Assembly (NCBI GenBank): GCA_027491295.1
Contig: JAIXWK010000003.1
Coordinates: forward strand, 248,001 to 312,000
DNA from: Microbacteriaceae bacterium
Lineage (GTDB): Bacteria; Actinomycetota; Actinomycetes; Actinomycetales; Microbacteriaceae
Length of the DNA stretch: 64,000 nucleotides
Reading direction: 5' to 3'
Within the stretch, counting starts at the first letter, position 1. Each line of letters starts with the position of its first letter. This document shows positions 22,287-33,226 of this stretch, piece after piece. Made by a program: the position numbers and the translations under genes. The notes below the pieces were generated by a model. That model had not been told where the DNA came from. It worked only from the letters and a program-made list of their open reading frames with translations, and searched no databases.

Positions 22287-23171
22287 CTAGAAGCCGAGTT
22301 TGCCTAGCTGCTTAGGGTTACGCTGCCAATCCGGAGCAACTCGGACCTGAATTGAGAGGTGCACCGGGTAACCGAGCAGGGTTTGAATTTGGGTTCTTGC
22401 CTCAGAGCCGATCTTCTTGAGCATCGAGCCTGCTTTGCCAATCACGATTCCCTTTTGGCTATCGCGCTCAACCCAGAGGCTGACGTGAATATTTGGCTTG
22501 TCGTCGCCTAGAACTATCTCATCCAGGGTAACCGCAAGCGAGTGTGGCAACTCGTCGTCAACTAATTCAAGCGCTGCTTCGCGAACTAGTTCGCAGATCA
22601 GGTCGTCGTCACTCTCACCGGTCTCAACATCGTCTGGGTAGAGCTTTGGGCTTACTGGAAGTTGCTTGAACAAAAGTTCTGACAGCAACTCCACCTGAAT
22701 GCCTTTTAGGCCAGAGACCGGAACAATCTCAGCCCAATCACCCAGAGCCTGCACGTCCATTAGGTGCTCGGCCAAGCGCTCTTTGGAAACCGTGTCCACC
22801 TTGGTGACAATCGCAATTTTCCTGGATTTAGGAAAACGCTCGAGGTCTGCGACGATGTGCTTATCCCCCGGGCCCACTTTCTCGTTAGCGGGTGAGCAAA
22901 ACGCAATTACATCAACATCGGTCAAGGTTGATGTGACCAAATCATTTAGGCGCTGGCCCAAAAGGGTTCTTGGTCGGTGCACACCGGGCAGGTCGACAAT
23001 GATCAGCTGGGAATCTTCTCGATTCAAGATCGCCCTGATTGCCTTGCGGGTGGTTTGCGGTTTAGAACTTGTGATGGCGAATTTTTGACCGACAATCGCG
23101 TTCATGAGAGTGGATTTACCAACGTTTGGTCTTCCAACGAAGGACACAAACCCTGCTCTAAATTCAGTCAT
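22287..23171 (-). CDS. era: GTPase Era
   Basis: GRPNVGKSTLMNA, DLPGVH and a KH domain with GIVIGKAGSMLKKIG. Confidence 0.95.
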   Translation of the reverse strand: MTEFRAGFVSFVGRPNVGKSTLMNAIVGQKFAITSSKPQTTRKAIRAILNREDSQLIIVDLPGVHRPRTLLGQRLNDLVTSTLTDVDVIAFCSPANEKVGPGDKHIVADLERFPKSRKIAIVTKVDTVSKERLAEHLMDVQALGDWAEIVPVSGLKGIQVELLSELLFKQLPVSPKLYPDDVETGESDDDLICELVREAALELVDDELPHSLAVTLDEIVLGDDKPNIHVSLWVERDSQKGIVIGKAGSMLKKIGSEARTQIQTLLGYPVHLSIQVRVAPDWQRNPKQLGKLGF

Positions 23172-24240
23172 CGGTTTGCTCCAGCTTTCTAACTAACACA
23201 CTAAGAATTCTTCCGCGCTTTGCATCAACGCGTTCTGCGGTTAGTTCGATGCCGGCAATCGCCACCACTTCACCACCCTTTGGCAGTTCGCCCAGTCCCT
23301 TGATCAGTAGACCTCCGACAGTGTCAACATCTTCGTCTTCAATCTCAACCTCGCACTGCTCGGACATCTCATCCAGAGTGACTCTTGGGTTCACCCGGTA
23401 AAGGTTTAGTCCAACCAAAACGATGTCTTCGGTTTCCCGGTCGTGCTCGTCACTAATCTCGCCAACAATCTCTTCGAGTAGGTCTTCAATTGTCGCGACA
23501 CCCGCGACACCGCCGTATTCATCCGAGACGATTGCGATTTGAGTTCCTGATTTCTGCATTTGACGCAATAGCTGAGCAACCGAAATCGTCTCAGGAGTAA
23601 ACAGAGCTGGGCGAGCTGCTTCCTTAGAGGAAGTGGTAGCTAAGAGCCCAGGGTCTTGGTGCGTGTACCTGGCAAGGTCTTTGAGATAAAGCACACCGAC
23701 CACGTCATCAACGTCATCACCAATCACCGGAAGCCTTGAGTAACCGGTTGAAATGAATACCGCTAAAGCTTTCTCCAAAGAATCATCGGAGCTAACGATC
23801 TCCATATCGACTCGAGGAACCATTACCTCGCGAACCACAGTCTCGGAAAAATCTTCCACCGATTCGATTAGTTCCTGCTCGTATTCTTCGATTACCTCTG
23901 GGGTTGTGAGTCGAAGTGGAACGGCGTACTTTGACCAAAACTTTACGAAAGGCTCAAACTTCTCAGCCAATGACTCCGCGAAAGCTCTTTGTCCGAGGGT
24001 TCGACCTATCAACTGCTGCAGTAACCAAAGTGCCACCAAGGCAATTGCAAGAACCAGTGCAAAAGGTGCTTGGCTGGAAGAAAACGCCAGCCAGCTGGCT
24101 GCCAAAAGCACCAACAGCAACGTTCTAGCTATCGAGATCGCGCTGGAACGCGGGTCTTCGATGGCCTGCAGGTGAGCCTGAACAATGGATAGCAGCGAAA
24201 TCAAAACCAGAGCTGTCAGGCCGAGCAGAATTTCAAGCAT
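23164..24240 (-). CDS. hemolysin/CorC-family protein with CNNM and CBS domains
   Basis: N-terminal membrane region; VREVMVPRVDMEIV, paired CBS segments, DEYGGVAGVATIEDLLEEIVGEI. Confidence 0.9.
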   Translation of the reverse strand: MLEILLGLTALVLISLLSIVQAHLQAIEDPRSSAISIARTLLLVLLAASWLAFSSSQAPFALVLAIALVALWLLQQLIGRTLGQRAFAESLAEKFEPFVKFWSKYAVPLRLTTPEVIEEYEQELIESVEDFSETVVREVMVPRVDMEIVSSDDSLEKALAVFISTGYSRLPVIGDDVDDVVGVLYLKDLARYTHQDPGLLATTSSKEAARPALFTPETISVAQLLRQMQKSGTQIAIVSDEYGGVAGVATIEDLLEEIVGEISDEHDRETEDIVLVGLNLYRVNPRVTLDEMSEQCEVEIEDEDVDTVGGLLIKGLGELPKGGEVVAIAGIELTAERVDAKRGRILSVLVRKLEQTDD

Positions 24241-24697
24241 CGCTGGATTCGCTCTCGTAGAACTTCTCTAAGAGTTCTTTTTGAAGACCGAACATCTCTT
24301 TCTCTTCCTCAGGCTCGGCGTGGTCAAAACCAACCAGGTGCAACATGCCGTGAGTAACAAGTAAAAGAATCTCGTTGATAACCGGGTGGCCTGCGGTTTC
24401 GGCCTGCCTGGTAGCAACCTGAGGGCAAACCACGATATCTCCCAAAACACCCTCGGGTGATGGGACTAAGTCAGATCCTGGACGAAGTTCATCCATTGGG
24501 AAACTGAGTACGTCGGTCGATCCTGGCTCATCCATCCATTTGAGATGAAGATCGGTCATTGGGCCTTCGTCGACAAATATGACCCCGACATCAACCATTG
24601 GGTGCAGTTTCAAAGCATCGCGAACGCTTACCGCTAGTAACTGAACTCGCTCAACATCAACAACGATTTCCGACTCGTTGGAAATCTCAATGCTCAA
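24233..24697 (-). CDS. ybeY: rRNA maturation RNase YbeY
   Basis: HGMLHLVGFDHAEPEEEKEM zinc motif; TTG start with AGGAG upstream preferred over the longer ORF. Confidence 0.93.
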   Translation of the reverse strand: MSIEISNESEIVVDVERVQLLAVSVRDALKLHPMVDVGVIFVDEGPMTDLHLKWMDEPGSTDVLSFPMDELRPGSDLVPSPEGVLGDIVVCPQVATRQAETAGHPVINEILLLVTHGMLHLVGFDHAEPEEEKEMFGLQKELLEKFYESESSDA

Positions 24698-25637
24698 TGT
24701 CGCTCCTGTCGTAGGCCTCAACAATGCGGGTAACTAATTCGTGTCGAACCACATCTTTACTGCTCAGGGTAGCAATGTGTAGACCCTCGACCCCCGAAAG
24801 GATGTCGGTTGCGACCTTCAGTCCCGACTTTCCAAAAGGCAGGTCAACCTGGGTTGTGTCGCCGGTGATCACCATTTTGGAGTTGAAGCCGAGGCGGGTA
24901 AGGAACATCTTCATCTGCTCCGCGGTGGTGTTTTGCGCCTCATCCAAAATGATGAATGAGTCATTTAGCGTTCTTCCGCGCATGTAGGCAAGCGGTGCAA
25001 CCTCAATAACACCGGCTTCAATCAAGCGATGTGTTGCCTCAGGTTCAAGCATTTCCTGAAGCGCATCGAACAGCGGCCGAAGATAAGGGTCGATCTTGTC
25101 GCTTAGTGTTCCAGGCAGGAATCCAAGACGCTCGCCAGCCTCGACAGCTGGCCTGGTCAAGATGATTCTGCTTACCTGTCGGCCGTAAAGAGCTGCCACG
25201 GCCTTTGCAACTGCCAAATAGGTCTTGCCGGTTCCCGCAGGTCCAATTCCAAAAGTGATGGTGTTTTGATCAATTGCCTCGAGATACTGCTTTTGACCAA
25301 GGGTCTTTGCTCGAACAGTTTTCCCCGGGGTGGTGATACCGCCAGCGCCAAGCACCTTGGATGGGGTCTCCTCGGGATTCTGCTCGATGATCCTCGCACT
25401 TTCAACAACTGATCTCTCATCCGGAGCAACGCCCTGCGCAACCAGATCGGCAAGTTCTAAAAGAGTGCGCTCAGCAGAAATCAGCTGCTCGTCCGAGCCC
25501 TCAAGCATGTATGAGGTGCCGCGGTTTTGAATCCTGAGTCCCGGGAACTCCTGCTCTAGCTTTTTCGCAATTTTGTCTTCAGGACCAAGAAGGTCAATGG
25601 CCGAAACCTTGGTTATCTCCAGTGTTTTCTGTGGCAC
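24687..25637 (-). CDS. phoH: PhoH-like ATPase
   Basis: GIGPAGTGKTYLAVAKAV, FIILDEAQNTTAEQMKMFLTRLGF. Confidence 0.93.
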   Translation of the reverse strand: MPQKTLEITKVSAIDLLGPEDKIAKKLEQEFPGLRIQNRGTSYMLEGSDEQLISAERTLLELADLVAQGVAPDERSVVESARIIEQNPEETPSKVLGAGGITTPGKTVRAKTLGQKQYLEAIDQNTITFGIGPAGTGKTYLAVAKAVAALYGRQVSRIILTRPAVEAGERLGFLPGTLSDKIDPYLRPLFDALQEMLEPEATHRLIEAGVIEVAPLAYMRGRTLNDSFIILDEAQNTTAEQMKMFLTRLGFNSKMVITGDTTQVDLPFGKSGLKVATDILSGVEGLHIATLSSKDVVRHELVTRIVEAYDRSDIEH

Positions 25638-25969
25638 TAGTTGGCCTGATTACTTAGCACGTGGGCGTGGGTGTGGAAAACCGATTGGCCCTCGCGGCTG
25701 CCGGTGTTGAACTGCAAGCGGAATTGACCATCGGTCTTGGTTTTAGCGACCTCGCGAATAAGTTCAAATAGCCCAAGCAGCTCTTGCGGATCTTCGAGCT
25801 CAGAAACATTTGAAGTGTGCGTTCTGGGCACAACAAGTATGTGGACCTTGGCCTGCGGGTTGATATCTAAAAATGCGACGGCGTGATCATTCTGAGCTAC
25901 GAATTCCGTGCCAAATTCCCCACCAACAATCTTGCAAAAAATACAGTCCAACGAATCCTCCAGATTCAA
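25637..25969 (-). CDS. HIT-family hydrolase
   Basis: DCIFCKIVGGE, HILVVPRTH and a QSVFHTHAHV HIT triad. Confidence 0.9.
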   Translation of the reverse strand: MNLEDSLDCIFCKIVGGEFGTEFVAQNDHAVAFLDINPQAKVHILVVPRTHTSNVSELEDPQELLGLFELIREVAKTKTDGQFRLQFNTGSREGQSVFHTHAHVLSNQAN

Positions 25970-25978
25970 TACTAAGTC

Positions 25979-26668
25979 TCAGGCCCAGAGCCCTGAAGCG
26001 AATTGCAAAGCCGCCATTGCGGCAGGTCCGGCACTCGAGGTTCTAAGCACGCTTTGGCCTAGTCGCACTCGCTGAAAACCTTGTTCTTCAAGAAGTTGAA
26101 ATTCGCTATCTGAAATGCCGCCCTCGGGTCCAACTACCAAGGTCACATCGTCCGTGAGCGGCATAAAGTCGTTGAGTGATTTGGTGGCCTTGGGATCCAA
26201 AACCAATGCGGTTTCGAAAGCACTGAGTTGCTTGGTGGTTGCAATTGGTTTCACCTCGCAGAGGAATGCCTGCTGGGACTGCTTCATCGCCTCGATGGCA
26301 ATCTGCTGCCACCTCGTTTGATTCTTTGTCTCTTTGCCATCCCAGCGAACTATTGAACGATCTGAACTCCAAGGCGTGACACTACTTAGTCCCAGTTCAA
26401 CGCAAGCTTGCATGGCTAGCTCATCACGATCAGCCTTGGCTAGAGCTTGCACTAGGTGAAAACGTGGGGTGCGCTGGCTGGTTTGCTGTAGCTCTGAAAT
26501 CTCGTAGCCATCATCTGATGAAATCACGGCACTAGCGATCAAGCCCTTGCCATTGGTAATCGCAACCTGCTCCCCCACCCGAAGACGAAGCGACTTCGCG
26601 TGACTGGCTTCGCTCGCAGGCAAAGAAGTTGTTTGAGGAGAGAGTTGAGGGTCGTAAAGCCAGTGCAC
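25979..26668 (-). CDS. rsmE: 16S rRNA (uracil1498-N3)-methyltransferase
   Basis: HAKSLRLRVGEQV, VGPEGGISDSEFQLL, LGQSVLRTSSAGPAAMAAL. Confidence 0.92.
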   Translation of the reverse strand: MHWLYDPQLSPQTTSLPASEASHAKSLRLRVGEQVAITNGKGLIASAVISSDDGYEISELQQTSQRTPRFHLVQALAKADRDELAMQACVELGLSSVTPWSSDRSIVRWDGKETKNQTRWQQIAIEAMKQSQQAFLCEVKPIATTKQLSAFETALVLDPKATKSLNDFMPLTDDVTLVVGPEGGISDSEFQLLEEQGFQRVRLGQSVLRTSSAGPAAMAALQFASGLWA

Positions 26669-27720
26669 TAGAAGCGACCCTTGGCTCTTCTGGAACCTAG
26701 TCTCGGGACATCTTCGCGGTGAAGGTCGCGAAGCATTTTGAAGATGTCTTTACCCTTGCCATCAAGACGTGTTGGGGTCAGCACCTTCAGCTCAAGACGA
26801 AGGTCGCCCCTTCCCTTGCCGCGAATGCGAGAAGCTCCTAGCCCCTTGAGGGTAATCACATCACCGTGCTGAGCACCGGGCTTTGATTCAACTTTGACGT
26901 CGCCATCAAGTGACTCGATCTCAACCTCAAAACCTAAAGCGGCATCAGCCACCGGGACTTCCAACTGAGCAACTAGATCGTCACCATCGCGGCCGAAGAT
27001 TGCGTGCGGTCGGACCGAAACCTCCAGGTAGATATCTCCCGCTGGACCTCCGGCGAATCCAACTTCGCCCTGGCCAGAAAGGTGAAGACGCATGCCATCG
27101 GCAACACCGGCTGGGATGTCCATGGTCAAATCGCGCTTTGAGCGCACTCTGCCCTGACCTCGGCAGGTTATGCATGGGTCAGGAATCACTTCACCGGTTC
27201 CTCGGCAAGATCCGCAGGGCGATGTGGTCACCATTACGCCCATGAAGGACTGAACCTGGCGCTGAATCTGACCTGAACCACGGCAAATATCACAGACGCG
27301 AACGCTGGTTCCGGGCTTGCAGCAGCTGCCCTGACAGGTATCGCAAAGGATTGCGGTATCGATGGTTAGGGTCTTCTCTGCGCCGAAAACTGCTTCCGCT
27401 AGATCTAAATCAACTCTTAGCAGTGCATCTTGCCCGCGCTGAGATCGGGACTGCGGACCACGGGATGTTCCGCCACCAAAGAATGACTCGAAAATATCTC
27501 CGAGCCCAAAGCCGCCATCGCCGCCTCTGTCATAACCAGCGCGCTGCTGAGGGTCAATAAGTACCTCATAGGCATGAGTAACCAACTTGAATCTCTCAGC
27601 AGCCTTAGGATCTGGGTTGATATCCGGGTGTAGTTCGCGGGCTAATTTGCGGTAAGCCTTTTTTATCTCGTCCTCACCTGCAGTCCGAGAGACGCCTAAC
27701 ACCTCATAGTGGTCGCTCAA
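26668..27720 (-). CDS. dnaJ: chaperone DnaJ (DnaJ2 type)
   Basis: J-domain with HPD, CxxCxG-type cysteine repeats, immediately downstream of hrcA. Confidence 0.95.
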   Translation of the reverse strand: MSDHYEVLGVSRTAGEDEIKKAYRKLARELHPDINPDPKAAERFKLVTHAYEVLIDPQQRAGYDRGGDGGFGLGDIFESFFGGGTSRGPQSRSQRGQDALLRVDLDLAEAVFGAEKTLTIDTAILCDTCQGSCCKPGTSVRVCDICRGSGQIQRQVQSFMGVMVTTSPCGSCRGTGEVIPDPCITCRGQGRVRSKRDLTMDIPAGVADGMRLHLSGQGEVGFAGGPAGDIYLEVSVRPHAIFGRDGDDLVAQLEVPVADAALGFEVEIESLDGDVKVESKPGAQHGDVITLKGLGASRIRGKGRGDLRLELKVLTPTRLDGKGKDIFKMLRDLHREDVPRLGSRRAKGRF

Positions 27721-28739
27721 GCGTTAGCCTCCAAAATCTTTGACAGATACCTTGCAACAGCGCGGACCGAAGCAATGTTTCCGGAATAGTCCATTCGGGT
27801 AGGTCCGAGTACTCCAAGTTTTGCCACCTCGGTACCGCGGTTCTCGTAACCGGTGACCATGATTGAAGCGCTCTTTAAACCCTCAACGCCAATTTCCGAG
27901 CCGATTCTGAGCCCGACACCGTGCTGATCGCTGTGTAATTCATCCAAGATCTTTAGCAGAACCACCTGCTCCTCGATTGCTTCTAGTACCGAGGAAAGAT
28001 CACCGGAGAAATCCTGCTCTTGCTTTGCAAGATTGGCAGCCCCGGAGATGGTGAGTTTTTCCTGGCGGTTGGCATCGACCAGAGACTGCAGTGACTGGAT
28101 AACCTGAAGCACAATCGGTCTGCGGTCAGGTGCAAATTCCGATTCCAGCGAAGTCAACTTACCTTTGACATCCGCCAGTGCAGAACCAGAGAGCATGCCA
28201 TTTAGGCGACCGCGCAGTTCCTGAATCAGATCCTCCTGCATTGAGTTGGACTCAATCTGTAGCTGCTGGACTCGACCGGAGTCGGTGATCAACATCAACA
28301 ACAGCCTGCTTGAGCCGATTGGTATTAGCTCAATGTGTCGCACGGTTGACTTACCGAGCGATGGGTACTGGACCATCGCAAGTGAGTTAGTGAGAAGTGC
28401 AAGCTGCCTAGCGCTTCGCTCGACGATTTCATCTAGGTCGTGTGCGCCGCCTAGAAAGCCCTCGATTGCTGCTTTTTCGCCAGTTGAAAGCGGTTTGAGA
28501 TCAGCAAGTTTGTCTACAAAAAGCCGATAGCCCTTTTCGGTTGGGATTCTTCCAGCGCTGGTGTGAGGAGCAACAATTAGCTCCTCCTCCTCCAAAAGCG
28601 CCATGTCGTTTCTAATAGTCGCCGCTGAGACGCCTAACGGGTGTCTATCAAGCAGTGACTTTGAGCCAACCGGCTGCGAAGAAAAGATGAAGTCCTGCAC
28701 GATCGCGCGCAGCACCTCTAAAGAGCGTTCTGGAATCAT
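27717..28739 (-). CDS. hrcA: heat-inducible transcription repressor HrcA
   Basis: [52 protein letters not shown] 28739 or GTG 28745. Confidence 0.94.
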   Translation of the reverse strand: MIPERSLEVLRAIVQDFIFSSQPVGSKSLLDRHPLGVSAATIRNDMALLEEEELIVAPHTSAGRIPTEKGYRLFVDKLADLKPLSTGEKAAIEGFLGGAHDLDEIVERSARQLALLTNSLAMVQYPSLGKSTVRHIELIPIGSSRLLLMLITDSGRVQQLQIESNSMQEDLIQELRGRLNGMLSGSALADVKGKLTSLESEFAPDRRPIVLQVIQSLQSLVDANRQEKLTISGAANLAKQEQDFSGDLSSVLEAIEEQVVLLKILDELHSDQHGVGLRIGSEIGVEGLKSASIMVTGYENRGTEVAKLGVLGPTRMDYSGNIASVRAVARYLSKILEANA

Positions 28740-28765
28740 TGGCACTCACCTTCTTCGAGTGCCAA
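28739..28765. promoter_or_regulatory. CIRCE element (HrcA operator)
   Basis: TTGGCACTC-N9-GAGTGCCAA, a perfect 9-bp inverted repeat at the hrcA start. Confidence 0.92.
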
Positions 28766-28772
28766 TTCTAGG

Positions 28773-29984
28773 TCAAGCCTGGGATTTTGATAGAAAATCC
28801 AGCACCAGCCCATCAACCAATAGGCGCCCTGAAAGCGTTGCCTTGATTTGGTCATTCGAAGCTAATTCCAAGAGCCCGGAGGCGATCGCATTCGCTACCA
28901 ACTCCGTGGGAACTCCAAGCTCCCTAAAAAGCGATCTTGGAACACCTTGGCTTGTGCGAAGCATGAGCAGAAGTCGCTCTTCCAATTGAGTTCTTTCATC
29001 AAGGTACTCAAAACCGGCAGCAGGGCTGCCTTTTTCCAAAGCGGCCGTGTAGGTCGCGGGGTGTTTTTGATTCCAGAACCTAGCCCCTGAAATATGTCCG
29101 TGAGCACCTGGGCCATACCCCCACCAGTCTTGCGATTGCCAGTAGGCCTGATTGTGAAGTGATGGATTACCCCAGTTCGAAACCTCGTAGTTCTTAAGTC
29201 CAGCTTTTCCAAGAAGCTCTTCGGTAAGCAAATACTTATCCGCGTTTAGGTCCTCATCGACCTCTGCTAGCTCCCCGCGGGCAATCTTCCGCGCAATGGC
29301 AGTTCCCTCTTCGATGATTAGCGAATAGGCGGAAACGTGCTCGACACCAAGCTCAATCGCCTGCTCCAAAGTCCGTCTCCAGCTCTCCAACGTCTCTCCG
29401 GGTGCGCCGTAGATCAAATCGACGCTGACTCTGAGTCCCAGCTCTCGAGCTTGCTTGACAGCCGCGATTACCTTGTCTTTGCTGTGAACTCGATCTAGAA
29501 CGTCCAGCACCTTCTGGTCAAACGATTGAACTCCCAGACTTATTCGATTCACGCCAGCGGCTTTGAGCTCTTCAAGCTTTAGGTGATCCAGCCCTTCAGG
29601 GTTTGCTTCCAAAGTGATCTCGATGCCATCGGTGAAGCCGAAATTATCTTCTAACGACTCAAGAATCTGTGAAATCTGGCTTGCCTCAAACATCGATGGC
29701 GTTCCGCCACCGAAGAAGACGGTGGTCAATTCTCTAGCGGGGATTGCCCACTGCGAGAGCAGTTGCTTACTGAGGTTCACCTCTTGAATCAGCGGGATAT
29801 GGAACTCGGCTTGCGATACACCGCGCAACTCTTTCGAGGTGTAGGTGTTGAAGTCGCAGTAACCACAGCGAACAGCGCAGAACGGGATGTGAACATAAGC
29901 GTGAAATGTTGCGCTTAGGTTTGGCGTCAGCTTGAGCTGATTGTCACCTGGCCAGCTAAGGCCCAACGGCAAGGACGCGGCCAA
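28773..29984 (-). CDS. hemW: radical SAM coproporphyrinogen III oxidase-like protein
   Basis: HIPFCAVRCGYCDFNTY radical SAM cluster, FFGGGTPS. Confidence 0.93.
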   Translation of the reverse strand: MAASLPLGLSWPGDNQLKLTPNLSATFHAYVHIPFCAVRCGYCDFNTYTSKELRGVSQAEFHIPLIQEVNLSKQLLSQWAIPARELTTVFFGGGTPSMFEASQISQILESLEDNFGFTDGIEITLEANPEGLDHLKLEELKAAGVNRISLGVQSFDQKVLDVLDRVHSKDKVIAAVKQARELGLRVSVDLIYGAPGETLESWRRTLEQAIELGVEHVSAYSLIIEEGTAIARKIARGELAEVDEDLNADKYLLTEELLGKAGLKNYEVSNWGNPSLHNQAYWQSQDWWGYGPGAHGHISGARFWNQKHPATYTAALEKGSPAAGFEYLDERTQLEERLLLMLRTSQGVPRSLFRELGVPTELVANAIASGLLELASNDQIKATLSGRLLVDGLVLDFLSKSQA

Positions 29985-31838
29985 CTACTTCTTCTTGTCA
30001 GTCTTTGGCTCTTCGGTGGAAAGCGCAGAGATGAATGCTTCTTGAGGCACTTCAACGCGACCGACCATCTTCATGCGCTTCTTTCCCTCTTTTTGCTTCT
30101 CGAGGAGCTTGCGCTTTCTGGAAATGTCGCCACCGTAGCACTTTGCCAAAACATCCTTGCGGATAGCTCGAATGGTCTCTCTGGCAATGATTCGTGCTCC
30201 AACCGCGGCCTGAATCGGAACCTCAAACTGCTGCCTTGGGATTAGTTCGCGCAGCTTTGCAGCAATCCTGGTGCCGTGGGCATAGGCCTTGTCCTTATGA
30301 ACGATGGAGCTAAACGCGTCCACCTTTTCACCTTGGAGAAGGAGGTCAACTTTGACAAGGTCACCTTCTGCATAGCCATCTTCTTCGTAATCCAAAGATG
30401 CATAGCCCTGAGTCTTGCTCTTGAGCTGGTCAAAGAAGTCGAAGACGATTTCTGCCAGTGGCAACTTGTATCGCAGTTGAACGCGATCTTCACCCAGGTA
30501 CTGCATGTCGATCATGCTGCCGCGCTTGGTCTGGCAAAGCTCCATTATGGTGCCAACGTAATCCTTCGGGCTGAGGATGGTCGCCCTGACCATAGGTTCC
30601 TGCACCTCGCGAATCTTGCCCTCTGGATACTCGGAGGGGTTGGTCACTATGTGTTGACTGCCGTCGTCGACGGTGACCTTGTAAACCACTGAAGGGGATG
30701 TAGCGATAAGAGACAGGTTGAACTCGCGCTCCAAGCGCTCGGTGATGATTTCAAGGTGCAAAAGCCCCAGGAATCCGCAGCGGAATCCAAAGCCCAACGC
30801 AGCCGAAGTCTCGGGCTCATAAACCAAGGATGCGTCAGAGAGTCGAAGCTTGTCCAACGCTTCACGTAAGTTTGGGTAATCGCTGCCGTCGATTGGGTAG
30901 ATACCGGAGAAAACCATTGGCTTTGGTTCTGAGTAGCCCTTAAGCGCTTGGGTGGCTGGCTTGAGCTTTGTAGTGACGGTGTCACCTACCTTGGACTGAC
31001 GGACATCCTTCACACCGGTGATTAGGTAACCAACCTCGCCAACGGACAATCCCTGAGTTGATTCGGGCTCAGGGGCGATAACTCCGATTTCCAAAAGCTC
31101 GTGAACCGCCTTGGTCGACATCATCTGGATCTGCTCACGAGGATGCAGGGTTCCATCAATCATTCGAACATAGGTCACTACACCTCGGTATGAGTCGTAG
31201 ACCGAGTCAAAAATCATCGCTCTTGCAGGAGCGTTGGCATCCCCGACCGGAGCTGGAACAGTCCCGACAATCTTGTCCAAAAGCTCAGCTACACCGACTC
31301 CGGTTTTACCCGAGACTCTTAGGCAGTCCTCAGGGTTGCCACCGATCAAACTTGCCAACTCTTCGGCATACTTCTCTGGCTGGGCCGCTGGTAGGTCAAT
31401 CTTGTTCAATACCGGAATGATTTGTAGATCGTTTTCCATGGCGAGATAGAGATTCGCAAGTGTCTGAGCTTCAATCCCCTGAGCTGCGTCAACCAGCAAA
31501 ACTGCACCTTCGCAGGCTGCCAGTGAACGTGAAACTTCGTAGGTAAAGTCCACGTGTCCAGGGGTGTCGATCATATTCATGGCGTATGTCACGCCCTCAA
31601 ATTCCCAAGGCAAGCGTACGGCCTGGCTTTTGATTGTGATTCCACGCTCGCGCTCAATATCCATGCGGTCCAAATACTGAGCACGCATGTCGCGGTCGCT
31701 AACAATTCCAGTGAGCTGAAGCATGCGGTCGGCCAGAGTGGATTTACCGTGGTCAATGTGCGCAATGATGCAGAAATTGCGGATTTGGCTAGGGGCCGTT
31801 TGAGACGGTACAAGGGCCTTTAGGGCGCGTGGCGACAA
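29985..31838 (-). CDS. lepA: elongation factor 4
   Basis: [30 protein letters not shown] and the LepA C-terminal region. Confidence 0.96.
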   Translation of the reverse strand: MSPRALKALVPSQTAPSQIRNFCIIAHIDHGKSTLADRMLQLTGIVSDRDMRAQYLDRMDIERERGITIKSQAVRLPWEFEGVTYAMNMIDTPGHVDFTYEVSRSLAACEGAVLLVDAAQGIEAQTLANLYLAMENDLQIIPVLNKIDLPAAQPEKYAEELASLIGGNPEDCLRVSGKTGVGVAELLDKIVGTVPAPVGDANAPARAMIFDSVYDSYRGVVTYVRMIDGTLHPREQIQMMSTKAVHELLEIGVIAPEPESTQGLSVGEVGYLITGVKDVRQSKVGDTVTTKLKPATQALKGYSEPKPMVFSGIYPIDGSDYPNLREALDKLRLSDASLVYEPETSAALGFGFRCGFLGLLHLEIITERLEREFNLSLIATSPSVVYKVTVDDGSQHIVTNPSEYPEGKIREVQEPMVRATILSPKDYVGTIMELCQTKRGSMIDMQYLGEDRVQLRYKLPLAEIVFDFFDQLKSKTQGYASLDYEEDGYAEGDLVKVDLLLQGEKVDAFSSIVHKDKAYAHGTRIAAKLRELIPRQQFEVPIQAAVGARIIARETIRAIRKDVLAKCYGGDISRKRKLLEKQKEGKKRMKMVGRVEVPQEAFISALSTEEPKTDKKK

Positions 31839-31886
31839 ACTAACCTCTGCTTTGGGAATCTGGATGTAGGTATTCTCGCATGGTGC

Positions 31887-31915
31887 TTGCCCTTATTGCA
31901 TCAAACTGATAGAGT
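31887..31915 (+). promoter_or_regulatory. predicted rpsT promoter
   Basis: TTGCCC-17 bp-TAGAGT in the lepA/rpsT divergent intergenic region. Confidence 0.5.
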
Positions 31916-31973
31916 TTCCCCTTGTTCTGAGGTCATTCACCTCAACAAAAGTTTTCGCCTAAGAAAGTGAAAC

Positions 31974-32234
31974 ATGGCAAACATCAAGTCGAACATCAAG
32001 CGCATCGGAACCAACCGCAAGGCCGAGGCACGCAACAAGGCTGTCCGCTCCGAGCTAAAGACTGCAATTCGCGCAGTTCGTGAGGCTACCGAGGGTGGCG
32101 ACAAGACTGCTGCAGCAGCAGCTCTAGTGAACGCAACTCGCAAGCTAGACAAGGCTGTTTCAAAGGGTGTTGTTCACAAGAACCAGGCTGCTAACCGCAA
32201 GAGCGCTATCAGCAAGAAGGTTTCAGCTCTCTAA
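31974..32234 (+). CDS. rpsT: 30S ribosomal protein S20
   Basis: [33 protein letters not shown]. Confidence 0.96.
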   Translation: MANIKSNIKRIGTNRKAEARNKAVRSELKTAIRAVREATEGGDKTAAAAALVNATRKLDKAVSKGVVHKNQAANRKSAISKKVSAL

Positions 32235-32250
32235 AGAGTTTTTTGAAAAG

Positions 32251-32275
32251 ACCGGGCTTCGGCCCGGTTTTTTTA
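32251..32275 (+). terminator. intrinsic terminator of rpsT
   Basis: ACCGGGC-TTCG-GCCCGGT followed by TTTTTTTA. Confidence 0.9.
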
Positions 32276-33226
32276 TTTCCGGGCCATAGCAAACAGCAGC
32301 TTCTCAATAGAGAAGCCGGGATCACGACTTGCACCTTTAACGTCGGCATCGGTTTGTGCAGCCAACTGAACCAGCTTGATAAGTTGCGACTCTTCCCAGC
32401 CCGACAATTCTCTTCTGGCCTTTTCAAGCTGCCACGGCTGCATCCCTAAGGCTCCGGGTGATGCGTTTCTGTCGTTGAATAACCGCGCAAGCTGTCGAAT
32501 CTTCATGGTGAGCGCAGCACTGAGTGCAACCGGGTCTATGCCGGTCGTAAAGCCGTGACGAAATAGTCGAATAGCCTCAGCCGCGTTGCCGCTTAGAGCG
32601 GCATCTGCAATCTTGAAGGCATTGGTTTCAACCCTGCCCTGGAATATCTGCTCGACAATCTCCAGGTTGATGGTTGCAGCTCCAGAAGTTGCCAACTGGG
32701 AGCATGCTCCACCAAGTTCGCCTAAGTCTTGGTTGAAGGCTGACAAAAGCGCTTTTAGGCCAGCAGCATCAATCTTCTTTCCCAAAGCTTGCAGTTCTGC
32801 TTTCACAAACTCAGCTTTTTCGGCATCTTTTTTGAGCTCCTCGCAGGAGACAACTAGAGACTTAGGCCCCAGGGCGGTTTTCACTTTTCCATTGTGACCA
32901 ACGGCATTTGGCAACCTGACAACAACGGTGCAGTTATCTACCGGTTCCGCCACCAACTGCGTCAAATCCTCCAATAGACCTTCGGAGGCAGTCTGAATTA
33001 TGACCAATCGTGGTTCGGCGAAAAGCGAAGGCGCTGCGACTGTGAAAAGCAGTCCCGGCGAATACTCCGACTCGGCGACTTCAGTGACTTCGAGATCGGG
33101 GTGCTGAGCCCTGAGCTTGGACTTGATGGAAGAGATTGCCCGAGATGCTAGATAGCTCTCGTTTCCAGTCACCAGAACAAGCGGAGCAGACTCTGCTTGA
33201 TTCCAATAGACCGTTTTCCCGCTCAC
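32273..33226 (-). CDS. holA: DNA polymerase III subunit delta
   Basis: VLVTGNESYLASRAI and the HolA fold pattern; next to comEC and rpsT as usual. Confidence 0.88.
   Translation of the reverse strand: MSGKTVYWNQAESAPLVLVTGNESYLASRAISSIKSKLRAQHPDLEVTEVAESEYSPGLLFTVAAPSLFAEPRLVIIQTASEGLLEDLTQLVAEPVDNCTVVVRLPNAVGHNGKVKTALGPKSLVVSCEELKKDAEKAEFVKAELQALGKKIDAAGLKALLSAFNQDLGELGGACSQLATSGAATINLEIVEQIFQGRVETNAFKIADAALSGNAAEAIRLFRHGFTTGIDPVALSAALTMKIRQLARLFNDRNASPGALGMQPWQLEKARRELSGWEESQLIKLVQLAAQTDADVKGASRDPGFSIEKLLFAMARK

Noticed and set aside
26668-27720. DnaJ first cysteine repeat reads CDTCQGSCC instead of CxxCxGxG
   Set aside because: I recall similar GxCC variants in other actinobacterial DnaJ2 proteins, so it is probably not unusual
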